A stretch of DNA of 15,092 nt from an uncultured Coriobacteriaceae bacterium (GTDB taxonomy: Bacteria > Actinomycetota > Coriobacteriia > Coriobacteriales > Atopobiaceae). The translations under genes were made by a program, and so were the position numbers. Under the pieces are notes generated by a model. It saw only the letters and a program-made list of their open reading frames with translations. It searched no databases and was not told where the DNA came from. Below, piece after piece: positions 1 through 9,547 of the stretch; the stretch's first letter is position 1; each line of letters begins with the position of its first letter. The DNA is taken from the NCBI GenBank assembly GCA_902772085.1, contig CACXZL010000013.1, positions 1 to 15,092 of the forward strand. The letters are read 5' to 3'.

Positions 1-3000
1 TTGCCGTTGGCATCGTAAATAATGCCATTCTTCACTTGGGCTTGCTTGGGTATCTTCACCTCCATGCCCTCGTCCAGCGTGAGCAGGGCACTGCCCATGG
101 GCTTGTCTGCGTCTATCTGTAGACGCTTCACTCCGTTCTTTACCACAGCCTCGGAGGCGGTAATGCCTATGCCGGCGCGATCGCCCGTTCCTGTAATGGT
201 AAAAGAACCGTTGGTAAACGTAATGGTAGACCTCGTCGCCTGCACAGGCCTCGCTCGCCCTCGTATGGTGAAGTTGCCGCCCAGAGTCAACGTACCACCC
301 TCTACGAAGATGCCCCTGGATTCGCCTTCCACCACTCCGTCTCCCGTAACGGTAAGGTCCATATTGGACGCTCGGATCATGGCACCGCCATACGTCGTGC
401 CCTGGGCATGGAAGCCATTGAGCACCAGCGTGGAGGTGTCCTCGTCAAATCGCGCAGTACCGTCGCCCAAAATGTTTCCGGCATTGGCTGACGTCACGCG
501 CACGCCGGCCACCCATAGGTCGTAGCGCTTGGTCCACATTGCAAAAAGCGTCACATTGCGTGAAATCACCATGTGGGAGCCTGCTGCCCGCACGTCACTC
601 TCGCCGGCAACCTTCCACCCCGCAAACTCATACCCATCGGGAGCCTGGAAGCTACACGTGGGAAGAACGTAATCTGAGCCAGAGACCACCAAAACGCCAT
701 CCATATCGCCCGTGCCCTCACCCGCATCAAAGGTCACCGTCTGTGATATGCCTATGACAGCCTCACCTTGATCGTTTGTTCCCACCGCATAGGCGCTCGA
801 CTCGCTCACAAAGCAATCGGCAACTTTGCCGTTTTGGAACCCGCTCGTCAGTACAACCGGTGCGTCGAAGCGTGGCCTTGTTTGCGTGGTAATGCCAATC
901 GGCCTATAAGGGTAAAGTGTATTCGGTATGGTAATGAAGGCGCCGGTGGCCAAATACACGTTGCCGGTACCTGCAGTCTTGCCTGCTCGGTTGCCATCCA
1001 CATAGAGGTATCCACTGAGACTGCACGTCGCACCCTTGCTTACGTAGATGCCACCGCCATAGGCACCCGCGGCATTGCGTTGTATAAAACCAATGGTGGC
1101 GTTTGCCGCAAAAGTACCCGACTGCACCATGACGCCCGCGCCCCATTTGTTTGCCGCGTTGTCCACGATCTCGCCACGGGTCATCTGCAAGTCGCCACCA
1201 TTGACAAAGATACCGCCACCATGCGAATCCGTGGCCCTGTTGTCTACAACGTCGCCACCTGTCAACGTGCAGGTGCCTCCCTCCAAAAAGATGCCGCCGC
1301 CGCCCTGCGCAAAGTTCTGCCGTACCGTGCCAGATGTCAAGTCGAAGCTGCCTCCCCGCTCCACGTACACTCCGCCGCCCTTTGCCGCATAGTTTTGGGA
1401 TATTTGGGCGCCAAACAATCTCAACTTGCCGCCATCTGCCACATATATGCCTCCCGCATTCTGCGAGGAGTTGCCACCCGTGATGCACCCGTTCTTCGCA
1501 TCGGAATGATCGCGAATGTCCAAGGATCCTTCCACCCGTATAACCGTACCATCTACGCATGCCTCCGTAACGTTGCGGTTTATCGAGTGCCCCTCCATGA
1601 AGAGCTTGACGTCTTTTCCAGTAGGAACGACCAACGTCGTATCCTGATCGGTAGCCACCACGTCGTTGGAAAGATAAATCCGAGTAGTACCTGTGGATTC
1701 GCTTATGTACTGCTGCAAGGAGGCCCATGTAGTCGTCCACTGTGCTACGGCGGTACAATCTTGCGTTACGTGAAACTTCGCCTTTGGCGCGTAAAGGTCT
1801 CCCCCTATCTTCCAGCCCACCAGCTTCTTTACACCGTCAGGCGATTCGAAGACACTGCCATCGGGAAGCTCATAATCGACCTCGGGGGTCACGGCACGCG
1901 TGAACGCAACGCCTTTTCCCTCGCCTGGTTCAAAAGCGATCGTAAAGACCTCGCCCACACGACCGCAATACTTGCATGACGCGGTCTTTGTACCGTCCTC
2001 TGCCGTGACAATCTCCTGTTCGGCGTGATCGCAGGGTTCGAGTCGCACGAAATCGGTGTCTCTACATGCAGCTACACGCTCCTTGGCCAGCAGCTTTTTG
2101 CCGTTTCTGTCGAACGCCATGTAGTCCATGGACTCGTTTGGCTTGGCACTGTCGTAGTTCAGGCGAATCTTGAGTTGCTTGGTGCTAACCGAGCCTGAGC
2201 CCACGGCAGAGGCGTTGCAATCGCCGGCTCCACTCGTCCCCGTTGCTTCCACCACGGCACCACACAGGTCTACAATGCCAGCACCCGTAAAGGTGTCTCC
2301 GCGATGCACGTAGGAGCTGCCGATCTGACGCTCGTAGGCTCCTCCACCTATGCCGGCGCCCCTACGAGTCCCCGCATCGTTCGAATTGACCGAACTCGCC
2401 TTTATAACGCCACCGCGCAGGATGATGGCTCCGTAGATGCTCGGGTTGGCCAAAGGTTCGCAGTTGTAGCCTGCACCTATGCCGGCACCGCCCGCACCCA
2501 CCGCTGTCACGTTGCCCCCGTTTATCTCGATGGTACGCCAGACCGGTGCATTTGCTCCGGCGCCGATACCGGTGCCCTGGCTGCCTCCACGTGCATTTAT
2601 GGTACCGCCATCTATCACGATATGGGGATTGGACATCCTCTGGCCGCCGCCGATGCCAGAGGCGAACTCGCCACCCCTTGCCGTCACCGTACCACCATAG
2701 AAGTGCAGGGTCGCCGCAGGCTCTTTGTTTGTGCTGTATGCCCTGGCGTTTATGCTTCCACCTATACCGGCACCAAACCTACCGCCGTTTGCCTCCACGA
2801 TGCCGCCGTAGATGTTTACGTTTCCCGGCATCATGTTTCTCGTACTGCCAATACCGGCGCAGTCTCCGACGCCGTTTGCAACGAGCTTTCCGTCTTGCCC
2901 GGGCTGCGCATAGATGGAAATCGAGGTGCCTTCTTCCACCGTAATACCCTTGCCATACTTGGCGGTGCAGCCATCGCCCAAAATGATGTGGGCGTGTCCA

Positions 3001-4787
3001 CCCATCACAACGGCTCGTTCGGTCAACGCCACGTCGTTGTGTAGAAAGTACCAGTCATCGCCCATCGACTTTTGATCATTGCCGTTGACCTCCACGTAGT
3101 CATAGCAGATCTGCTCTTGGCCGTCTTCGTCGAGATAGACAACGTTTGCGTTTATCGTGGCCTCGCCATCTCGCGTATAGGCCGTATGTCCTTTGGAATA
3201 ATTCGACTCGCCATAGGGGTAGAAGTACTGACCGGCATCAGCATCGCCATTGAAGTTGCCATAGCCCGTCGTTATGACTTGCTGGGCTGCATAGCGAGAC
3301 ACGGGCCATGATACATACGCACCACTCCTAAACGCTCCCACGACTTGGATCGTCTGATTGCTCGTCATGTAGATGTTTTCGAGCTTGTCTGAGCGCGCGT
3401 TGTCTTTGAGCACCGGAGCGCCACTCATCTGCAGCGTGCCGTCGCAAAAGATGCCACTGCCATGCAGTTTTGCCTTGTTTTCGGCAATGATGGAGTCTCT
3501 GTCCAGCACCGTGCAGTTTTTGTTTATGTAGAGTCCGCCACCATAGTAATTTGCGGTGTTGCTCAGGATTCGAGTGTTCTTTTCCATGGTCACGGAAGGC
3601 TTTGTATCGCTTGCGGTATACAATCCGTTTGCCGCATACACTCCCGCACCTTGCTTCGATGCGGTGTTTTCCGAAATCAGGCAATTGGATAAGAGGACAG
3701 CGGCTTCCTTGTCGCGCATATTTATGGTGTCGTCGAACCTGTTTGCCACACCACCGCCATAGACGGCCGAGTTTTGCATGATGGTGCAGTCGCGCAGCGT
3801 CATTTCGCCTTCGTTTAGCACGGCACCACCCTGACCATCATACTCATAGTCCGACGAATCACCGCGCGATTGCGCGACGTTGTTCATTATCTTGCAGCCT
3901 ATGGCGGTGAACGTGCCACCTCCCACATTCATGATGGCGCCACCGGCCCTCTGCGCCTCATTGTTTAGCAGGTAGCAGTTGTTCATCATCACCTCACCTG
4001 CGTTCCAGATGGCTCCACCATCCACCGCCGTGTTTCCGCTGAGCTCGCCGCCATTGATGACGAGCGTTCCCATGTTGTATATCGCGCCGCCCCTGAAGGA
4101 CTTGCCACCTGTAATCTTGCCTTCGGGACGCAACAGGTTGTCGACTATGCGCAGCGTGGTTTCGTGACCCACCTCAATGACGCTGCCGCGCTCGACCGCC
4201 CGGTCCAGTCGCCTCGAGAGCACGTGGCTGTTTAGGTTGATGGTGAGACTGCCCATTCCAAATACCCAGAGCAGCGAATCAAGCTCAATGTCGGTACCAA
4301 GCAAGATGGTCGCGTCTCTCGGGGCGTTCTCCACGGCCTCTACGAGTTGCGCGGCGGTGGTGACCGTCGTGGTATCCTTTTCGTCAAAGATGACGTCGGT
4401 CTGAGCCGTAACGAATTCTTCCTGCGGAGACGTCGCTACCTCGTCTGCGGCATCTTGGATGACCTCTGTAAGCCCGGATGGGACAGCGCCGTCCTCGACG
4501 TTGGTCTCATCAGGGCTCTCTTGCTCTGGAGCCGTATCATCCGGTACCGACTCCTGCACTGGCTCTCGCGCTGGAACCGAGCCCTCTGAAGCCGGATCCT
4601 TTGAGCCGGAATCGTCGTCAATGACACGCATCTCCGTACTTTGAGCCGGCTGCGCAGACTGCACGTCGACACGATCGGCTTGAGAGTCCGCGGCAAAGGC
4701 CGGCGCAGGCACCATGAGCGTAAGCACCATAGAGAGGCTCACCCACACGCTGAGAGCCCGCTTAAACAATGACGTGTTTTTGTTCAT
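1..4787 (-). CDS. Giant secreted beta-helix / InlB-repeat surface protein, C-terminus beyond window
   Basis: One uninterrupted minus-strand frame runs from the ATG at 4787 off the left edge: 1595 codons, no stop, so the gene is 3' truncated. GAAGGGG lies 6 nt before the ATG. Residues 1-33 are a Sec signal peptide (KR, hydrophobic core, PAFA cleavage site), followed by an acidic Pro-rich linker to about 135. Residues 142-490 and 1017-1310 look like right-handed beta-helices, with repeated GGGIY/GGAI turns and xNNxA rungs. Residues about 600-865 are Gly-rich AGIG repeats. C919, H921, C938 and C941 form a CxH/CxxC cluster. Residues 948-1017 and 1351-1418 resemble InlB-type (Listeria-Bacteroides) repeats, the second with GYEFAGWKV. 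From 1421 begins a domain with the LWVAGVRVTSANA / ILGDGTARFDEDTSTLVLNG signature, common in large gut-bacterial surface proteins and often labelled carbohydrate-binding. Such proteins are extracellular; adhesion or glycan binding is inferred. A sortase signal probably lies beyond the edge. It follows the LPxTG gene by 39 nt, so co-transcription is likely. Confidence 0.9.
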   Translation of the reverse strand, partial: MNKNTSLFKRALSVWVSLSMVLTLMVPAPAFAADSQADRVDVQSAQPAQSTEMRVIDDDSGSKDPASEGSVPAREPVQESVPDDTAPEQESPDETNVEDGAVPSGLTEVIQDAADEVATSPQEEFVTAQTDVIFDEKDTTTVTTAAQLVEAVENAPRDATILLGTDIELDSLLWVFGMGSLTINLNSHVLSRRLDRAVERGSVIEVGHETTLRIVDNLLRPEGKITGGKSFRGGAIYNMGTLVINGGELSGNTAVDGGAIWNAGEVMMNNCYLLNNEAQRAGGAIMNVGGGTFTAIGCKIMNNVAQSRGDSSDYEYDGQGGAVLNEGEMTLRDCTIMQNSAVYGGGVANRFDDTINMRDKEAAVLLSNCLISENTASKQGAGVYAANGLYTASDTKPSVTMEKNTRILSNTANYYGGGLYINKNCTVLDRDSIIAENKAKLHGSGIFCDGTLQMSGAPVLKDNARSDKLENIYMTSNQTIQVVGAFRSGAYVSWPVSRYAAQQVITTGYGNFNGDADAGQYFYPYGESNYSKGHTAYTRDGEATINANVVYLDEDGQEQICYDYVEVNGNDQKSMGDDWYFLHNDVALTERAVVMGGHAHIILGDGCTAKYGKGITVEEGTSISIYAQPGQDGKLVANGVGDCAGIGSTRNMMPGNVNIYGGIVEANGGRFGAGIGGSINARAYSTNKEPAATLHFYGGTVTARGGEFASGIGGGQRMSNPHIVIDGGTINARGGSQGTGIGAGANAPVWRTIEINGGNVTAVGAGGAGIGAGYNCEPLANPSIYGAIILRGGVIKASSVNSNDAGTRRGAGIGGGAYERQIGSSYVHRGDTFTGAGIVDLCGAVVEATGTSGAGDCNASAVGSGSVSTKQLKIRLNYDSAKPNESMDYMAFDRNGKKLLAKERVAACRDTDFVRLEPCDHAEQEIVTAEDGTKTASCKYCGRVGEVFTIAFEPGEGKGVAFTRAVTPEVDYELPDGSVFESPDGVKKLVGWKIGGDLYAPKAKFHVTQDCTAVAQWTTTWASLQQYISESTGTTRIYLSNDVVATDQDTTLVVPTGKDVKLFMEGHSINRNVTEACVDGTVIRVEGSLDIRDHSDAKNGCITGGNSSQNAGGIYVADGGKLRLFGAQISQNYAAKGGGVYVERGGSFDLTSGTVRQNFAQGGGGIFLEGGTCTLTGGDVVDNRATDSHGGGIFVNGGDLQMTRGEIVDNAANKWGAGVMVQSGTFAANATIGFIQRNAAGAYGGGIYVSKGATCSLSGYLYVDGNRAGKTAGTGNVYLATGAFITIPNTLYPYRPIGITTQTRPRFDAPVVLTSGFQNGKVADCFVSESSAYAVGTNDQGEAVIGISQTVTFDAGEGTGDMDGVLVVSGSDYVLPTCSFQAPDGYEFAGWKVAGESDVRAAGSHMVISRNVTLFAMWTKRYDLWVAGVRVTSANAGNILGDGTARFDEDTSTLVLNGFHAQGTTYGGAMIRASNMDLTVTGDGVVEGESRGIFVEGGTLTLGGNFTIRGRARPVQATRSTITFTNGSFTITGTGDRAGIGITASEAVVKNGVKRLQIDADKPMGSALLTLDEGMEVKIPKQAQVKNGIIYDANG

Positions 4788-4826
4788 TTCGCACCCCTTC
4801 GCTCGTGAACCGTGCATGCCTATCCG

Positions 4827-7800
4827 TTATTTGTCCTCGGTGTCCTCGTTCTTTGCACGACGCTTGCCGTATGCAGCAAGCGCAGCACCGGCACCGGCTA
4901 TACCTGCAGCCACCCCGGCCGCCAAGAAGTCGCCTGTGGTAGGCAGCGACGAACGGCTGGATGTGGTAGTGGCGGCAGGAGTGGTAGTAGCGGTGGCGGT
5001 GGTTCTTCCGCCGGCAACGTTGCCACCCGACGTAGCCGAGCCGTTGCCAGTCGCGAATCCACCAGATTCCTCGGTCCAATACTCCAACGGCGCATCTGCC
5101 ACAGGGTCGCCTCCTGCCGTCGCCTCGTCGATGTCGATGGTCGCCATGTACAGGCGGTTGCGATCTTTGCTTGGCATCGAGCTGTTTTGCACCGGCCTAT
5201 ACTCACCAGGTTCGAGAGCGAACGTTTGGTAGATCACGTTCTCTTCCGCAAGAGCCGTGAGACTGCCACCTTTGGTCTCCTTGGGTTCTTGTGCGATAAA
5301 CGAGACGTACTTCTCGCCAGTCCAATCCTTGGGAACGGTCATAAAGGCCTTGTAGATGGCGCATTTGCCCGGAGCGAGTGCAAAGTCGGGTTCGACGTTT
5401 TGGAACGCTCCATCCACCACGGGGTTGTAGTGCGACTCCACGAGCGTGCTCTCGCTGAAGGTGATCCTCACGAGGCAGCCATCCACCTTTGTGGCTTTCT
5501 CGCTCGTGATGTTGCCATCCGCGTCTTTTGTGACCTCATGCACGCACATCTGCACCTCACAGCTCGACAAATACGAGTTGCCGTCGTTACGCACGGCCAC
5601 ATGAAACAGAATCTTCCCACCTGGCGCAACGTAGGGCACCGGTGCCAGGCAGCCAATGGCCGTGATGACCCTAAGGTGCGGAATCGCCGTGTACCATACG
5701 TTGCAGGCCGTATAGATGGGGTTGCCATAATCATCTATCACGCCCGTATCTTTCGGCTCGATGCTCAACACCTCCAAGGGCGCGAGCACATCACGCGATG
5801 CCACGATGGAGATGGAAGAGAGGTCGTGATCAAGCTCTGCCGCAATGAACGGTTCGGAGAAGTGCCCGTTGTGAATACGGCAGGCCATAAGCTGGTAAAG
5901 CGAACCCTCGTTGATGGTCTCATAGGTGTCGTTGTCGTCGTAGATGCGCTTTTCCACCGGCTCGCGCGTCTGAGGCCAGAAGATGAAGGTTCCCGCATTG
6001 TTTATGCCGAAGTTGTCTATATTGAAGCCCTCAGGGCCAATGGGCGTGCATTTGAGGACAGGCGTATCGTACTCTTCATCCCACACCGCCTTTTGCAGAA
6101 TCCATTTGGAGCGATCCCACTGGTCGGGGTGCTTCCACAGATCGCTGTTGTTCATCTCGGCCAAGTACTCCGCCGAAGGATAGTTGGTGAGGAAGCAGTC
6201 ATGCCCAGGCCAGGGAAGGAGGCGAATCTCGTCATCCAGCACTGCCGCCTGCTTTATGCTTGAGAAGACCGCTTTTTCATCGTCGAGGCGCAACAAGAAG
6301 AAATAGGACTCTTTGGTAGACGTGAGGCTCAACGTATAGGCTCCGCTCACCTTGGGAGATATGGTCATCCGATGCAACGTGGCGATGTCGATGGCGTCGA
6401 AGGCCGCATCGGTCTCTTGCCTCTGTTCGATATCGGGCACCTGCCACGTTCCGGCGCTTTGGTTTATGAGGACGAAGGAAATCCTCGTCTTCATGGTACC
6501 TAAGCTACCTGCAAGAATATCTTCCTGCAACTCAGACATCGCGTCCAGATAAGCAACCATAATCGTGTTGCTCTCCGCAGTACCGTCGGTCGCACACACC
6601 ACATTGGTAAACGAATGGAACGGGTACTCGTCATCGGCAATGGATGCGGCAGCAATAGACCTCACCAGGTACGCGGTGCGACCGCCGAAGGCCTCGTACA
6701 CGTGGAAATTGATGTAGGAGAAGACGACGTCGGTTGCGGTTTGTGCCAATGTGGTTTCGTCCCCCATTTCACGCTTGCCCGAGATCACCACGATGTGTAC
6801 CGTATCGGAATCTCCCGACGTCGTAAAGGCTATATCGAAGTCGTAGTCATACAAATCGTCATGGCTGACACCCGCCACATCGGTGATCTGGAAGTCGAGG
6901 GGCTTCGAGTAACCAGCAAGGCCTTCCATTCCCGGCATGTTTGTGTCGGCATCGATGACCGTCATGATGATACGTGTGCGCACTTGTCCGTCTATGGAGA
7001 CCGCGCCTATGCGGAACGAGCAGGTCGCACGCATATGCAAGTCTTCCGTATCGGAATGAAGGTCCACGATCTTCACGCGCGGATCGCCAAATACATACGT
7101 GTCGTTTTCGGTAACCTTTCCCGCGATGATTTTGTCGGACGAGGGACGTACGCCACCATACGTGCCGATCTTGTGCGCCTCCGGCGCCACGAGCAGCGTG
7201 TCGCCCTCTGCCGCCGCGGAAATGCCGACGCGGGACATCTCGTAGGTCACCGCTGATGGTCTTCTGCGCAAGACGGCCTTCTTCTTTGCGGGGGCATCCC
7301 CAACGATACCTGCCGAATCCTCTACCGTCTCAGACCCCTGCGCCTCGGCTATGGACACATAAGCGTCGCCTTCTCCCCGTGCCTCATCTTCCGGGAGATC
7401 GTCCACCGGCGTCATTCGATATACGGCATATGTAACCATGCGACCGTCGTCCAGTGGGACAAGGATGTCCGGCTCGCGCATGGTCTCCCAATCAAAGGGC
7501 TCCTCTTCCTCGGAGTCGTCTGCCTGTCCGGTGACGGCGTTTGCTTTCACAGTATAGCCCATCGCTTCCGACGTCTCCTCCAGCATGGTGCTCGTCACGA
7601 TGCTCATGCTGTCCAGCAGCTCCTCCATATCCATATCCGCCAGGGCTGCCAAGGGGTCGTCTGCCATGGGCTGCAGACCGCCCTTCCAGTTGTCGTAGAA
7701 GTTGCGAAACTTCCAGTTGTGAATCGGTATCGTGGTGGTAAACAAGAAGAAGCTCAGGACGGCGGCTATCTGCGCGGCATAGCCAAAGGCCATATGGGGG

Positions 7801-9542
7801 AAGTCGCGATCATGTCCCGCGAGGTCCTTGGCCACGGTGAAGCCGAAGAGGAGCGTAAGGGTGAAACTCGCCTTGGCCGACACGGACGCTATGCCTTTCA
7901 CGCCCACGCCAAACGAGAAACTCGGCGTGAGGTTGAAAGTCACCGTGAGTCCTGTATTTGAGTAGTCAAACTCCCACAGCTCGGGATGACCCAGCACGTA
8001 CGACGCCGTTTGGTCCCCAGTCGCCTTCGTATACATGGCGCCTTGCAGGCTTATGATGGTGTTCATGTTGAAGGCGAGCGTGGCAAGAAGCGGTATGGGT
8101 CCTGCCCAGAAATTCCATGTGATGCTTGCGTCCACCGAGATGAATATCTGCCCCGCGATCATGCCTCTGTAGAGCTTCTTGGCAATGTCCCAGGTGGCAA
8201 GCGCGACGATCTGAGCGTTGCCCGTGGCGCTGATGGACCAGAACGTATCGATGGGCCGTATGATGCCCTTGCCGTCCGAGAACGCCTTTGCCGCCTTGTC
8301 CGCGCCTTTGTTTATGGCGTTGAAGCCCTTCTCGAACTGTTTGTAGGCGCTCTTGCGTGGCTGCCACTTCCAATCCTGGGGGCCGGCGTGCTCTCCGTTG
8401 TCGCGCACATACCCCCACGAAGGCGTCTTTGCCGTAAACTGCAAAAAGCCCCAGGGGTTGATGCTGAGGTTCACCAGCAGATTGGGCATAAAGGGCTTTA
8501 TGGAGCCACCTCCCACGATGGGCACGTCCTTTGGCCAGGTGAGGTTTAAGCCTGTGTTGCTGCCACCGGCCGTGTTGAACGGCGTCAGACTGGCACCATA
8601 CTCCTCTAAGTTGTTTTCTATGTCGGTTTCGCACACCAGCAGGTTGATAGGCCATGCGTAGTGGTTGTTTCCCTGCACCGCTTCAAGACTGAAGAAGCTG
8701 GCGGAGGGATCGAGCACTTCGTCTGCCTGAACGTCGTACTTCTCTATAACGATGGGAAACGCGTTGGGCGAGTTCTTGAGCAGATATTTTCCTTTTGCGG
8801 TGAGCTTCAGCGTACCGTCTTGCGGCGTACCCGACGCGCTGAGGAGCACCGAGTCTGTAGAGATGTGCTTGAGGTATACAGTGGTCTCTCGGTTTTCGAG
8901 CTGCCTGAACTCCATGAAGACGGTATGGTCACCATCATTTCCCGGCGTGCAGGCAAACGCGTTCTTGGTATAGAGGATGTCCCACTCGTCAAAGGACACC
9001 ATGCGTGGGAAGGGCTTGCTTTCCGTGATGCTCCTCACGGGCACCATCAGCCCTCCGCCGCCGGTGATGCGCACGAGAGCGGTCTCAAACTCACGGTAGC
9101 CCCCGCACACCACAGTAATCGAGCCGTTGAAGGCATAGCTTTCCAGCTCGTCCACGTTCTCATACGCCGGATTCTCGGCGAGGTTGCGCACATCTAGTAT
9201 CACTTCTCCATCGGAGTTCGTATAGCCGTCAACCTGCTTTTTGTTGTAACGTGAGGTAACGGTCACATGGGCGCCCTTGATCTTTGTGCGCCCGCCGTTT
9301 GCGGTATCCACCACCACGAAGCCCACTTCGCTGGCAGACACCATCGTGATCTTCGTTATATCGTCGAGTGCGTTCCCACCGTCTTCCTCGCCGGATTTGA
9401 GCGGCTCTGCATGGGCGATCGACGCTGGGATTGCATAGCCGCCAGCCACCACCGGAAGCGTTATCAGAGAACCTAGCGCAAACTTTACGAAGCCGCGTCG
9501 AGAGATACTCGATGCCAGTTTATCTACCTTTGATTCATCCAC
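4827..9542 (-). CDS. Giant Tat-exported, LPxTG-anchored cell-surface protein of unknown function
   Basis: 1571 residues from a GTG start at 9542. GGAGGGG lies 5 nt upstream; an in-frame ATG at 9587 would add 15 residues without a signal-peptide character. The signal peptide has a twin-arginine motif (S14-R15-R16-G-F-V-K20), a hydrophobic core and an AHA cleavage site after residue 45, which predicts export of a folded protein. Residues about 75-165 resemble a carboxypeptidase-regulatory/Cna-B-like beta-sandwich (AHVTVTSR...GYTNSDGEV). Residues about 430-610 alternate polar and hydrophobic stretches, rich in beta-branched residues. Residues 675-740 are acidic. Residues about 1300-1420 look like an Ig-like/CARDB-type sandwich (PGGKILFHVAVRNDGNS). 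A Gly/Thr/Ala-rich linker then leads to LPTTG at 1533-1537, a hydrophobic helix and the KRR tail, a textbook sortase signal. The large core matches nothing I can name. It is first in a two-gene unit with the beta-helix protein. Confidence 0.93.
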   Translation of the reverse strand: MDESKVDKLASSISRRGFVKFALGSLITLPVVAGGYAIPASIAHAEPLKSGEEDGGNALDDITKITMVSASEVGFVVVDTANGGRTKIKGAHVTVTSRYNKKQVDGYTNSDGEVILDVRNLAENPAYENVDELESYAFNGSITVVCGGYREFETALVRITGGGGLMVPVRSITESKPFPRMVSFDEWDILYTKNAFACTPGNDGDHTVFMEFRQLENRETTVYLKHISTDSVLLSASGTPQDGTLKLTAKGKYLLKNSPNAFPIVIEKYDVQADEVLDPSASFFSLEAVQGNNHYAWPINLLVCETDIENNLEEYGASLTPFNTAGGSNTGLNLTWPKDVPIVGGGSIKPFMPNLLVNLSINPWGFLQFTAKTPSWGYVRDNGEHAGPQDWKWQPRKSAYKQFEKGFNAINKGADKAAKAFSDGKGIIRPIDTFWSISATGNAQIVALATWDIAKKLYRGMIAGQIFISVDASITWNFWAGPIPLLATLAFNMNTIISLQGAMYTKATGDQTASYVLGHPELWEFDYSNTGLTVTFNLTPSFSFGVGVKGIASVSAKASFTLTLLFGFTVAKDLAGHDRDFPHMAFGYAAQIAAVLSFFLFTTTIPIHNWKFRNFYDNWKGGLQPMADDPLAALADMDMEELLDSMSIVTSTMLEETSEAMGYTVKANAVTGQADDSEEEEPFDWETMREPDILVPLDDGRMVTYAVYRMTPVDDLPEDEARGEGDAYVSIAEAQGSETVEDSAGIVGDAPAKKKAVLRRRPSAVTYEMSRVGISAAAEGDTLLVAPEAHKIGTYGGVRPSSDKIIAGKVTENDTYVFGDPRVKIVDLHSDTEDLHMRATCSFRIGAVSIDGQVRTRIIMTVIDADTNMPGMEGLAGYSKPLDFQITDVAGVSHDDLYDYDFDIAFTTSGDSDTVHIVVISGKREMGDETTLAQTATDVVFSYINFHVYEAFGGRTAYLVRSIAAASIADDEYPFHSFTNVVCATDGTAESNTIMVAYLDAMSELQEDILAGSLGTMKTRISFVLINQSAGTWQVPDIEQRQETDAAFDAIDIATLHRMTISPKVSGAYTLSLTSTKESYFFLLRLDDEKAVFSSIKQAAVLDDEIRLLPWPGHDCFLTNYPSAEYLAEMNNSDLWKHPDQWDRSKWILQKAVWDEEYDTPVLKCTPIGPEGFNIDNFGINNAGTFIFWPQTREPVEKRIYDDNDTYETINEGSLYQLMACRIHNGHFSEPFIAAELDHDLSSISIVASRDVLAPLEVLSIEPKDTGVIDDYGNPIYTACNVWYTAIPHLRVITAIGCLAPVPYVAPGGKILFHVAVRNDGNSYLSSCEVQMCVHEVTKDADGNITSEKATKVDGCLVRITFSESTLVESHYNPVVDGAFQNVEPDFALAPGKCAIYKAFMTVPKDWTGEKYVSFIAQEPKETKGGSLTALAEENVIYQTFALEPGEYRPVQNSSMPSKDRNRLYMATIDIDEATAGGDPVADAPLEYWTEESGGFATGNGSATSGGNVAGGRTTATATTTPAATTTSSRSSLPTTGDFLAAGVAAGIAGAGAALAAYGKRRAKNEDTEDK

Positions 9543-9547
9543 GGTGG

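Noticed and set aside
904..1758. Minus-strand open frame of 284 codons in a different phase
   Set aside because: Rich in Arg, Trp, Cys and His with no motif; it is a frame-shifted reading of the Gly-rich repeat codons of the main gene.
768..1979. Long plus-strand open frame of about 400 codons, and other plus-strand frames between 22 and 3311
   Set aside because: Translations lack any protein character and lie antisense to the continuous minus-strand surface-protein gene, whose repeats and motifs are clear.
1..4787. CRISPR array or DNA tandem repeat in the repetitive left region
   Set aside because: The repetition is at protein level (GGG turns, AGIG units) with varied codons; no exact DNA repeats with regular spacers exist.
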